DNA from: Ravibacter sp964562455
GTDB taxonomy: Bacteria; Bacteroidota; Bacteroidia; Cytophagales; Spirosomataceae
DNA length: 64,000 nt
Assembly (NCBI GenBank): GCA_964562455.1
Contig: CAZLTN010000005.1
Span: forward strand, 47,953 to 111,952
Direction of reading: 5' to 3'
A program made the position numbers and the translations under genes. The notes beneath the pieces are model-generated. The model did no database searches. It saw only the letters and a program-made list of their open reading frames with translations, and had not been told where the DNA came from. Positions within the stretch are counted from its first letter, which is position 1, and the number at the start of each line of letters is the position of its first letter. This document shows, one piece after another, positions 52,918-61,432 of this stretch.

Positions 52918-55269
52918 CTATTTATCCAGCAAATGCCACTCTACTCCATTATCGGAGAAAAGTACGACGCGATTTTGAAAAGGTCCTGTTCCTTGTCGGA
53001 AACTGTCTCTGTAAACTGTCCAGGTCGGCCAGTAGGTAAAGGAGATATAGGTTCTGCCCCGGCGATCGGTTGTGACCCGATGATAGAAAATACTGTAGTT
53101 GTTCAGTCCGGGTGAAGCAAATAACACGGGCTGGCTCCAGGTTCCGCCCGGGCTCATACTCTGGTAGAACAATCCGGCATTCATAGATCCGGGAAACTCC
53201 ATTCCTCTTCTCCACCCCCTGAAAAAAAGATGAATCCGGTCGGTCTCGTCGAGCACTGCTCCGACGTAGGTTTGATCGATATTGGAAATAGTCACCGGAG
53301 AAGTCCATTGATCCGATCCTGTTGCTGCCGTAAGATGTTGAAACGGCCTTCCATGCGCACCCACGATCACATGCCGCACTCCTTTTTTATCCACCAGTAC
53401 CGACGATATATTATGCACGTCGTTTACCGGTGGTGAGAAGGCCAGAAACTGCGGCTGGGACAATGCTCCTGTCGCACGATTATAAGTGGAAGTATAATTG
53501 GGGACGCCCGGATCCTTGCCCGCTGGGTCGCTCGTTTCCCCCCAAACCAGGTACACAAGATCTCCCTCGCTGGCGACCGCGCTCGGAATCCCGGAATGCG
53601 CACTCATACCTACGCAATTATCCGAAATCAGGACAGGACTTCCGACCGTAAGCGTTTTGTCCTTGAATTGCGGTATGAAGATTTGAAAATCATGAACCCG
53701 CGCCCACGTCGCCACCTGCTTTTTTTCGGGATTAAGCAGATACCGGGTTACAATGGGAATATGTTGCGTAGTCTGCCCGCCCATCCAGGTTTCCACCCAA
53801 TAACCTCCGCCTTCCGGAAGAGCTGAAAGATAGCTTTCAAAACTACTATTCGTTCTTAACAGGTGCGGCTTTCCCCTGATATTGACAATAGTATACACGT
53901 TGCCTTCATGATCAGAACCGATCACTGACGAAGGGAAGGAAACGTCTTTCCCCTCGGCTACAGCTACAGATTTCCATTCATTACCGGCAAATACTTTCAG
54001 CGAACCTCGCGTCACGGTCCAGGGACGATTTTCAGTATCGAAATAAAGCTGATTCTCCCGGGGAAATGCAGGCTCATACGAAAAGTAAGATTGGCTGTGC
54101 TCATAAATATTGAGAGGTATTGGCAGCGTTACGGGCTGTCGGTTATCTTGCCCCGGCTTCAGCTCCGCCAACGCGTAAGTTTTAAGCCCGCCTGCTTTAT
54201 CGACCGCGAAAAGTTTGAGCGAGTACGCTTTCCTGGTTGCGTCAGGTGCCAATTTGTAGTAAATCTTTGCATCTGCAGTCGATCCGGCCGAAAGCGATAA
54301 ACGTGCAGGTTCAACCCGTACGGTGCCTGGAAACTTTTCTGCTTCGATTTCCAGGTTAAACATTTTCGGCTCTTTGGAATTGTTAAAAACGGTAAAAACA
54401 ATACTGCCTTGCTCTCCCGGATCGGCATATCTTGAGAACCTCCTGGGATCAAGCAGCCAATGCACTTTCTCCAGGTCGAAATAATGGTCACGCGAGGTGG
54501 CCCAGAACGGCAGCGGTTTCTGATCTGCCAGGAATTTATGATTTAAACCTTCTATGAGAATCCTTCCTTTTTTGACGGGCAGCCTCAACTCCCATATTCC
54601 CGGTTTATTGTTGGTCAGGCTTGTCGAAATGGCCTCTCCATTATGAACCGCTATCGTTTGCACCAGTTGATTATCCCCGTCTCTAAGCTCAAGTGGCTGA
54701 ATACCTTCCGGCAGGTGAGTAGCTTCGATCCTGAAGACAGGCCCTACAGGTTTGAAAAAGACTGAAACGGGTTCATCCCCTCCGTTGAAGACAATTGATT
54801 CCTTCCTTTCGGAATCGACATGCGCTGCGCCTGAATTGATTACGTAGTGAGACGCATTGGTCGAAAAACCAATGATATGCTCATCAAGATGCCTGCTTCT
54901 TTCCGAAATGATCAATAACGTATAGACTCCCTCAGATAGTCCCTTCACACGTATCGTAACAGACTGAACAGTTCCCGGAGGATCCGTCTCCGGGGCTAAA
55001 AGTGTTTCCCTATGGTATACAACACCGTCGGGCCCCGTCAGGATTGCAGTCAGCCCACGACGGCTTTCTGTGGCGTCTTTCTGACAAAGCAGTATCTCGA
55101 GGTCTGAAGAAGTGACATAAAAATGAATTGCGCCCACATGCTGTAAACCCGAGATTACGCCATCGGGCCAGTTCGACTGTCCGCTGCATACAGGCTTTCC
55201 GGCCATAAAAGCCAAAAGCAGCCATACTACAAAACGCAAAAGCACCGGCTGAAAGCAGATAGATTTCAT
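52918..55269 (-). CDS. Secreted BNR-repeat (BNR_4-like) beta-propeller protein
   Basis: About 783 residues from ATG 55269, giving a good signal peptide (LLRFVVWLLLAFMAGKPVCSG); the frame opens at 55311. The first ~400 residues are beta-sandwich-like. The C-terminal half is a propeller with repeated motifs: NYTSTYNRATGALSQPQFLAF, VDKKGVRHVIVGAHGRPFQHL, LDETDRIHLFFRG and TDRRGRTYISFTYWP, as in the BNR_4 family linked to polysaccharide-acting proteins. Catalytic residues cannot be assigned. It lies directly after rnc on the same strand but is an unlikely partner of the acpP-fabF-rnc operon. Confidence 0.72.
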   Translation of the reverse strand: MKSICFQPVLLRFVVWLLLAFMAGKPVCSGQSNWPDGVISGLQHVGAIHFYVTSSDLEILLCQKDATESRRGLTAILTGPDGVVYHRETLLAPETDPPGTVQSVTIRVKGLSEGVYTLLIISERSRHLDEHIIGFSTNASHYVINSGAAHVDSERKESIVFNGGDEPVSVFFKPVGPVFRIEATHLPEGIQPLELRDGDNQLVQTIAVHNGEAISTSLTNNKPGIWELRLPVKKGRILIEGLNHKFLADQKPLPFWATSRDHYFDLEKVHWLLDPRRFSRYADPGEQGSIVFTVFNNSKEPKMFNLEIEAEKFPGTVRVEPARLSLSAGSTADAKIYYKLAPDATRKAYSLKLFAVDKAGGLKTYALAELKPGQDNRQPVTLPIPLNIYEHSQSYFSYEPAFPRENQLYFDTENRPWTVTRGSLKVFAGNEWKSVAVAEGKDVSFPSSVIGSDHEGNVYTIVNIRGKPHLLRTNSSFESYLSALPEGGGYWVETWMGGQTTQHIPIVTRYLLNPEKKQVATWARVHDFQIFIPQFKDKTLTVGSPVLISDNCVGMSAHSGIPSAVASEGDLVYLVWGETSDPAGKDPGVPNYTSTYNRATGALSQPQFLAFSPPVNDVHNISSVLVDKKGVRHVIVGAHGRPFQHLTAATGSDQWTSPVTISNIDQTYVGAVLDETDRIHLFFRGWRRGMEFPGSMNAGLFYQSMSPGGTWSQPVLFASPGLNNYSIFYHRVTTDRRGRTYISFTYWPTWTVYRDSFRQGTGPFQNRVVLFSDNGVEWHLLDK

Positions 55270-55324
55270 TTTCTGGATACGGAAAACAATGGTAGTATAA
55301 ACACCCTGCACCGGTCCGGCTTCG

Positions 55325-56083
55325 TCAGGGAATCAGCTCCAGCTTGATACAGGCCTGCTCCGCAGCAGACTGCTCGGCTTTCTTTTTAGAGTAGCCATTC
55401 CCTTTTGCAAAGGGTTCATCATCGACATAAAGCTGCGAAATAAATTCGCGATGGTGCCAGTTTCCGCGCTCTTCCGTAATCTCAAAACGTATTTCACGGC
55501 TTTCACGCTGGCCCCACTCGATGATCTGGCTTTTAAAATTGAAGTTATTCTGAACGATGCTGTCCAGATCGTAGTGAGTCAGCAGGTTGCTTATCACAAA
55601 TTTACGGGCAAACGCAAAACCCTTATCCATATACACCGCCCCGACAAACGCTTCCAATGCATCTCCATATACGGAAGACCTCGGAGACATTCCTTTGAAA
55701 TTCCCGTCATACTCGATGAACTTGTCCAGTCCGAGCTTCCTGGCAATCTGGTTGAGTGATTCACGGTTTACTATCCTGGACCTGATCTCGGTAAGAAATC
55801 CCTCGTCCCGGAAGGGGTACTTGGTAAAAAGAAACTCTGCCACTATCATACCCAGGACTGCGTCGCCAAGGTATTCAAGCCGCTCGTTCGACTCCCGGAA
55901 ACCCTCTACACTGGTTTCCCTGGATGCAGAGGTATGCCTGAACGCCAGTTGAAAAAGGCTTATGTTTTTTGGGCTTTGCCCGATAATCCCGGCTACCGCC
56001 TTTTTTAACTTTCTTTCTTCTTCTGAGCTAAGAGACTTAAACAGCGAAATGATCGGCTGAAGCACTTTATTATTTAACTCCAC
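55325..56083 (-). CDS. rnc: Ribonuclease III
   Basis: 252-residue double-strand RNA endonuclease for rRNA and mRNA processing. The catalytic signature is ESNERLEYLGDAVLGMIVAEFLF with the conserved Glu/Asp residues, and a second acidic cluster in YGDALEAFVGAVYMDKGF. The C-terminal dsRNA-binding domain (about 175-250) ends with KGNGYSKKKAEQSAAEQACIKLE. Three bases from fabF, in the common acpP-fabF-rnc order. Confidence 0.96.
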   Translation of the reverse strand: MELNNKVLQPIISLFKSLSSEEERKLKKAVAGIIGQSPKNISLFQLAFRHTSASRETSVEGFRESNERLEYLGDAVLGMIVAEFLFTKYPFRDEGFLTEIRSRIVNRESLNQIARKLGLDKFIEYDGNFKGMSPRSSVYGDALEAFVGAVYMDKGFAFARKFVISNLLTHYDLDSIVQNNFNFKSQIIEWGQRESREIRFEITEERGNWHHREFISQLYVDDEPFAKGNGYSKKKAEQSAAEQACIKLELIP

Positions 56084-56086
56084 CTA

Positions 56087-57337
56087 TTATTCAGGTTTCT
56101 TAAATACTACAGAAGCATTATGGCCGCCAAACCCAAAGGTATTGCTCAGAGCCAGGTTTACTTCCCGCTTCTGGGCTTTGTTAAATGTAAGGTTCAAAGC
56201 CGGATTGATTTCCGGATCATCTTCGAAATGGTTGATGGTAGGCGGAATAATCCCGTCACGGATAGCCAGAATACAGGCAACAGACTCTATCGCTCCGGCC
56301 CCTCCGAGCAAGTGCCCCGTCATGGATTTGGTCGAACTGATGCTAACCTTTCCTGCTTCTTCCCCAAACAACCTTTCGATAGCCAGCAGCTCCTGCGGAT
56401 CGCCCAATGGTGTAGAAGTACCATGGGTATTGATGTAATCTATTTCTGCGGGCGCTATGCCGGCACTTTCCAATGCGTTTTTCATCACATTGTAAGCACC
56501 GATACCTTCGGGATGCGGTGCAGTGATATGATAGGCATCTGAAGACAGTCCCATCCCTACTACCTCCGCATATATTTTCGCGCCGCGCGCTTTCGCATGC
56601 TCATACTCCTCGAGTATAAGCGCCGCCCCACCTTCGCCCAAAACAAAACCGTCACGGCCCTTATCGTAGGGGCGCGAAGCCGTTTCGGGTGAATCATTTC
56701 TTTCTGAAAGAGCTTTCAATGCATTAAACCCGCCGACACCAGCCTGTGTTACAGCCGCCTCCGATCCGCCGCTCACACACACATCCATTATGCCCAACCG
56801 TATATAGTTATAGGCATCGATGATTGCATTGGTCGACGAAGCGCACGCAGAAACTGTAATAAAGGTAGGTCCTCTTAAACCGTATTTGATAGAAATAACG
56901 CCCGAGGCGCTGTCCGCTATCATTTTTGGAATAAAGAAAGGATTAAAACGGGGTTGACCCGTTCCTTCTGCAAAATTAATTACTTCTTCTTCGAAAGTTT
57001 TAAGGCCTCCGATACCGGATCCCCAAATAACGCCGGCTCTGTCCGGATTAATTTTCTCCAGATCAAAGCCGGCGTCACGCATCGCTTCATCTGCAGCGAT
57101 TACCGCAAACTGCGTAAAAGTATCCATCTTCCTGGCTTCCTGGCGAGGGATGTATTCGGTAACATCGAAGTCTTTTACCTCGCAGGCAAAACGGGTCCTG
57201 AATTTTTCTGCATCAAACCGGGTAATGGGAGCGGCACCGCTTACCCCGTCTACCAGGTTCGTCCAAAAGGTAGGTACGTCTTTGCCCAGAGGGGTAATAG
57301 CCCCAATACCGGTAATTACAACTCTCTTGAAACTCAT
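56087..57337 (-). CDS. fabF: Beta-ketoacyl-ACP synthase II
   Basis: 416-residue elongation condensing enzyme of type II fatty acid synthesis. The Cys-His-His triad is complete: Cys165 (TVSACASSTNA), His305 (NTHGTSTPLGD) and His342 (SMTGHLLGGAGA). It uses the acyl carrier protein encoded just upstream (54-bp gap). Middle gene of acpP-fabF-rnc. Confidence 0.97.
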   Translation of the reverse strand: MSFKRVVITGIGAITPLGKDVPTFWTNLVDGVSGAAPITRFDAEKFRTRFACEVKDFDVTEYIPRQEARKMDTFTQFAVIAADEAMRDAGFDLEKINPDRAGVIWGSGIGGLKTFEEEVINFAEGTGQPRFNPFFIPKMIADSASGVISIKYGLRGPTFITVSACASSTNAIIDAYNYIRLGIMDVCVSGGSEAAVTQAGVGGFNALKALSERNDSPETASRPYDKGRDGFVLGEGGAALILEEYEHAKARGAKIYAEVVGMGLSSDAYHITAPHPEGIGAYNVMKNALESAGIAPAEIDYINTHGTSTPLGDPQELLAIERLFGEEAGKVSISSTKSMTGHLLGGAGAIESVACILAIRDGIIPPTINHFEDDPEINPALNLTFNKAQKREVNLALSNTFGFGGHNASVVFKKPE

Positions 57338-57391
57338 AAAGTGTAGAAAGAGATATGGATACTTTCGTAAGTAAAAGTTTACAGTAGATTA

Positions 57392-57631
57392 TTACTTGGT
57401 TTGGTTTGCTTCAAGATAGCTGATAGCTTGTCCTACAGTACCAATGTTCTCCGCCTGATCGTCGGGAATAGATATGTTGAACTCTTTTTCAAACTCCATG
57501 ATCAACTCTACCGTATCAAGCGAATCTGCGCCAAGATCATTGGTAAAGCTTGCTTCCGGAGTGACTTCCGACTCTTCAACACCGAGTTTTTCGACGATAA
57601 TCTGCTTAACTCTTTCTGAAATTGTTGACAT
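57392..57631 (-). CDS. acpP: Acyl carrier protein
   Basis: 79-residue acidic carrier for fatty acid synthesis. The phosphopantetheine site is Ser37 in DLGADSLDTVELIMEFE. N-terminal SERVKQIIVEKLGVEESEV and C-terminal IPDDQAENIGTVGQAISYLE are typical. First gene of the operon; the 215 bp upstream, shared with kdsA, hold its promoter. Confidence 0.97.
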   Translation of the reverse strand: MSTISERVKQIIVEKLGVEESEVTPEASFTNDLGADSLDTVELIMEFEKEFNISIPDDQAENIGTVGQAISYLEANQTK

Positions 57632-57802
57632 TCTGTTTGTGCTTAATGGTTAAATACGCCACAAATAAATATATTATCCTCCATTTAATCAACAAAAAAG
57701 GGAAAAGACATATTCCTTAGTAAAATGCAATTGCCGTCCTACCGGGTGCCTGTACGTTGATGCCTGTGTCGTTCAAACAATACAATCCTTAATAATTTAC
57801 TA

Positions 57803-57810
57803 TATTTTTG
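57803..57810 (+). promoter_or_regulatory. Candidate -7 box for kdsA
   Basis: TATTTTTG matches TAnnTTTG, 36 nt before the ATG at 57847. No -33 TTTG. Confidence 0.3.
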
Positions 57811-57846
57811 GTGATACTTTCAGATATAAACAACACTTATCTATTT

Positions 57847-58659
57847 ATGTCACGGATTCCGGAACTGTACACAAAAAATAACAATCGCTTCTTTTTAATG
57901 GCCGGCCCATGCGCTATCGAAGGCCGGGATATCGCCCTGGGCATAGCTGAGAAAATCACTGCCCTGACCGACAGGCTGGGGATACCTTATATTTTCAAAG
58001 GTTCTTTTAAGAAGGCTAACAGGACAAGTGCAGGTTCTTTTACGGGGATAGGCAACGAAAAAGCACTCTCTATCCTTAAAGAAATATCGGAACAATTCGG
58101 CGTACCCACCGTTACCGACATTCATGAGTCGGCGGATGCTGAACTGGCTGCTCCCTATGTCGACATGCTCCAGATCCCGGCCTTCCTCTGCAGGCAGACC
58201 GATCTGCTGACAGCGGCGGCCCTGACGGGAAAGGCCGTCAACGTAAAAAAGGGGCAGTTCCTTTCGGCCGCATCAATGAAATTCGCTGTTGAAAAGATCA
58301 GGGCCGTTGCACCCGAAGCTTCGGTAGTCCTGACCGAACGTGGTAACATGTTCGGGTACGGCGACCTGGTTGTCGATTACCGGAATCTTCCCGAAATGCA
58401 ATCGTTCGGCGTGCCGGTCGTAATGGACTGCACCCATTCCCTGCAGCAACCCAACCAGCCGGGAGGTGTTACGGGAGGAAAGCCCTTCCTGATCGAAACC
58501 ATAGCCCGAGCCGCTGTAGCCGTAGGAGTCGACGGCCTGTTCATCGAAACGCACCCCAACCCCGCAGAAGCGAAATCCGACGGGGCAAACATGCTACCGC
58601 TCGACCAGCTGGAAAAGCTTCTTATAAAATTAATCCGTATCAGGGAATCGATAATATGA
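57847..58659 (+). CDS. kdsA: 3-deoxy-D-manno-octulosonate 8-phosphate synthase
   Basis: Condenses phosphoenolpyruvate and arabinose 5-phosphate to KDO-8-phosphate for lipopolysaccharide. 270 residues from ATG 57847 (MSRIPELY); the longest frame begins at TTG 57808 inside the putative promoter. Signatures: FLMAGPCAIEGRD, YIFKGSFKKANRTSAGSFTG, LQIPAFLCRQTDLL, VNVKKGQFLS and VVMDCTHSLQQPN. Its stop overlaps the PAP2 phosphatase ATG (ATGA), so the two are translated together. Confidence 0.96.
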   Translation: MSRIPELYTKNNNRFFLMAGPCAIEGRDIALGIAEKITALTDRLGIPYIFKGSFKKANRTSAGSFTGIGNEKALSILKEISEQFGVPTVTDIHESADAELAAPYVDMLQIPAFLCRQTDLLTAAALTGKAVNVKKGQFLSAASMKFAVEKIRAVAPEASVVLTERGNMFGYGDLVVDYRNLPEMQSFGVPVVMDCTHSLQQPNQPGGVTGGKPFLIETIARAAVAVGVDGLFIETHPNPAEAKSDGANMLPLDQLEKLLIKLIRIRESII

Positions 58660-59294
58660 TCAGGACAGTTTTCCTTCTGCTGATAATACTCCCGGAAGCT
58701 ACCTGGGGCCAGGCCGACAGCTCACGGATAAATCTGAAGGTCAAACATACCATCGCGCCTGTAACGCTCACTCTCGCAGGGTTTGCCGTACAGGGAAAAA
58801 TAAGCAGGCAGCTTCAGAGCCGTATCGTTTCGCGATATCCGGAATTCCATACCAATACAGACGACTACCTTTGGGCAGCCCCGGCAGCGCTTACGTTCGG
58901 ATTAAGCGCTTCCGGCGTAAAAGGGAAACACAAGCTGGGAGAACAGGTATTGCTCTTCCTGGTTTCCAACGCGATAGCGGGAGGAGCTAACCAGATAGTC
59001 AAATGGGTAGCAGGATATCCGAGGCCCGACGGAGATGGTTACGATGCCTTCCCGTCAGGACACACCGCTATCGCATTTGCGAATGCCTCCATCCTTCATG
59101 AGGAATACGGCCATCGTAGCGTATGGTATTCCATAGGCGGATACACCAACGCTACTGCGGTAGGCGGGCTCAGGCTGCTCAACAACAGGCACTGGCTCGC
59201 CGACGTGCTTACCGGCGCAGGAATAGGGATCGGCGCAACCAAAGGTGTTTACCTTGTCTATCCCTGGGCCAAGCATAAATTGCAAAAAAAGTGA
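58656..59294 (+). CDS. PAP2-family phosphatase
   Basis: 212 residues, with an N-terminal signal or anchor (TVFLLLIILPEATWGQ) and the full PAP2 signature: KWVAGYPRP, FPSGHTAIAFANA (His) and LLNNRHWLADVLTGAGIG. These enzymes remove phosphates from lipids such as phosphatidic acid, undecaprenyl diphosphate or lipid A. Coupling to kdsA through a 4-base overlap suggests work on lipopolysaccharide, for example lipid A dephosphorylation. That is inference from position. Confidence 0.88.
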   Translation: MIRTVFLLLIILPEATWGQADSSRINLKVKHTIAPVTLTLAGFAVQGKISRQLQSRIVSRYPEFHTNTDDYLWAAPAALTFGLSASGVKGKHKLGEQVLLFLVSNAIAGGANQIVKWVAGYPRPDGDGYDAFPSGHTAIAFANASILHEEYGHRSVWYSIGGYTNATAVGGLRLLNNRHWLADVLTGAGIGIGATKGVYLVYPWAKHKLQKK

Positions 59295-59307
59295 GCCTGC
59301 GCCGGGC

Positions 59308-60225
59308 TTAGTCGATCTTAAAAATAGCCAGCTTCACAAATTCGGCCACTCTCCCGCTTATTTCTTCCCGGGAAAGATTGACCATTCTTTCCACACCAAA
59401 TTTTTCGACACAGAAAGACGCCATTGCTGAACCGTATACAAGCGCTCTTTTGAGGTTTTCGAACGATATATCATCTGTCTGCGCGAGATATCCTATAAAT
59501 CCTCCGGCAAATGTATCGCCTGCGCCGGTCGGGTCAAAAACTTCCTCCAGCGGCAAAGCAGGTGCGAAAAAAACTTCATCTTCATGAAACAACAGCGCCC
59601 CGTGCTCACCTTTTTTAATAACGAGCGTCTTAGGCCCCATTGCCAGTATTTTCCTGGCAGCCTTTCTCAGCGAGTACTCCTTCGATAAAAGCCTTGCCTC
59701 TTCGTCGTTGATCGTTAGGATATCTACTTCTTTCAGAACTGTTTTAAGATCATCGAGCGCTATATCGATCCACAGGTTCATCGTGTCGAGCATCACCAGC
59801 TTCGGGCGGGTGTCCAGGCGGTCGAGCACTGCCTTTTGAATGGACGGCGATGTATTGCCCAGCATCAGGTACTGCGCACCCTGGTAACTCGCGGGTATTT
59901 TCGGATCGAAACTACCCATTACATTCAGTTCCGTTACCAGTGTATCACGACTGTTCATGTTCTCGTGGTACTTTCCTGCCCAGAAGAAGGTCTTCTCTCC
60001 CTTTCTTATCTCAAGTCCTTCAGTGCTGATGCCCCGGCCTTCGAGAACATCGATCATCGACCTGGGAAAATCGTCACCTACTACCGCAACCAGGTTGTTT
60101 TCTTTTGTGAAGTAGGAAGCAGCCAGCGTAATATAGGTCGCAGCACCGCCAATGATTCTGTCTGTTTTGCCGAAAGGTGTCTCCAATGCATCGAACGCCA
60201 CCGAACCGACTGTCAATAAACTCAT
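59308..60225 (-). CDS. PfkB-family carbohydrate kinase
   Basis: 305-residue ribokinase-like sugar or nucleoside kinase. The PfkB signature near the C-terminus is FDPTGAGDTFAGGFIGYLA, with the catalytic Asp in DTF, and the N-terminal GSVAFDALETPFGKTDRIIGGAATY is family-typical. The substrate cannot be assigned. Convergent with the PAP2 gene and 62 bp downstream of the NHL gene on the same strand. Confidence 0.9.
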   Translation of the reverse strand: MSLLTVGSVAFDALETPFGKTDRIIGGAATYITLAASYFTKENNLVAVVGDDFPRSMIDVLEGRGISTEGLEIRKGEKTFFWAGKYHENMNSRDTLVTELNVMGSFDPKIPASYQGAQYLMLGNTSPSIQKAVLDRLDTRPKLVMLDTMNLWIDIALDDLKTVLKEVDILTINDEEARLLSKEYSLRKAARKILAMGPKTLVIKKGEHGALLFHEDEVFFAPALPLEEVFDPTGAGDTFAGGFIGYLAQTDDISFENLKRALVYGSAMASFCVEKFGVERMVNLSREEISGRVAEFVKLAIFKID

Positions 60226-60287
60226 ATAACTGGTTTAACGAAAATAAAAATCCGGCGAATATAAGATCCGCAACCGGCAAAACCGAA

Positions 60288-61343
60288 CTAAACCCTCTCC
60301 AATTTACTCGGATAAGCTTTTTTCGCGTTCCACTGGCAAACGTATATATTTTCGTCGTTGTCGATGCAAACGTCGTGGCAATGGTGGAAATAAGGCTTTT
60401 CCTGTACCATAAGCTGCAGTTTCCCGTCACGGTACTCCGGCGCTGTGCCGCCGGGATTTGAAACAACCTTATCATTTTTATCCAGGATAGTCACAAAGCC
60501 CGAATTGGGGGTCTGGTTCAGGTAACGCAGCCTCGACCAGCATACACCGGCATATAAATGGTCGCCCTTGATAACCGGCCTGCACACAAATGCTCCGGGC
60601 AGGAAAATGGTAGAAATATATTCCCCGTCCAGCGTAAATCTTTTGAAAGAATTATGCGCCCTGGAAGTAACAAGTATGGTTGGGTTCGACTTATCCCGGC
60701 CATCATAAGCAACCCCGTGCGCAGTCGAAAACTGCTGGTCGCCGTCGCCGCTTCCGCCGAATTTTCCTATATACTCCCCTTTTGGTGTATAACGCAGCAC
60801 ATAATTGGATCCGTAACCGTCGGCTACGTAAATAGTCCCATCGGGCGCAATGGCGGTTTCTGTAGGTTTAAATGCCCATTCTTTTTCGTAACCTCCTGAT
60901 TTGGAAGGATGTTCGATCGTCATCAGCACCTTTCCTTTCAGGTCCGTCTTGAAAACCTTTCCGTGGTTTACGTCTGTTATGAAAAGAAACTCCTCCCCAT
61001 TGGCATTCCATAGTGAAAGCCCGTGCCCGCCGGGGTATTCATGTCCCCAACTGTCGAGCAGCTTACCCGACCGGTCGTAGATGAGCACGTTATTCTTTAC
61101 CTCGTCGCCCAACATAATAAGCCGCCCTTTGCTGTCCTGCACCATTTCATGGCAGTTATTGACCGGAAACCGGGCTGCATCGAGCTTGCCCCACTCCAGG
61201 CGCAGTTTGTACTTAAAATTCCCGTGGCCCAGGATTTCTCCATCTGCTGATTTTGTCATGTCTTTCATAAAATGTGGTGTTGACGATAAGGCGGCATACC
61301 CCAAAACAGAGCTCTTAACGAACCCGCGTCTGTTTATTTTCAT
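60288..61343 (-). CDS. Tat-exported NHL-repeat (six-bladed beta-propeller) protein
   Basis: 351 residues with a twin-arginine signal (MKINRRGFVKSSVLGYAAL). The mature part is made of NHL-type blades, for example AIAPDGTIYVADGYGSNYVLRYTPKGEYIGKFG in parts, and CHDVCIDNDENIYVCQWNA at the end. Relatives include peptidylamidoglycolate lyase-like and hypothetical sugar-pathway proteins. Catalytic function is not readable. Periplasmic by signal. Confidence 0.82.
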   Translation of the reverse strand: MKINRRGFVKSSVLGYAALSSTPHFMKDMTKSADGEILGHGNFKYKLRLEWGKLDAARFPVNNCHEMVQDSKGRLIMLGDEVKNNVLIYDRSGKLLDSWGHEYPGGHGLSLWNANGEEFLFITDVNHGKVFKTDLKGKVLMTIEHPSKSGGYEKEWAFKPTETAIAPDGTIYVADGYGSNYVLRYTPKGEYIGKFGGSGDGDQQFSTAHGVAYDGRDKSNPTILVTSRAHNSFKRFTLDGEYISTIFLPGAFVCRPVIKGDHLYAGVCWSRLRYLNQTPNSGFVTILDKNDKVVSNPGGTAPEYRDGKLQLMVQEKPYFHHCHDVCIDNDENIYVCQWNAKKAYPSKLERV

Positions 61344-61432
61344 TTTTAATAATTGTTTAACTCGGGCTGATTTATTACTTTAGTTCTCATATTTTCAATA
61401 TTCTATACTGGTTTTAAAAGACGGCTATACTT

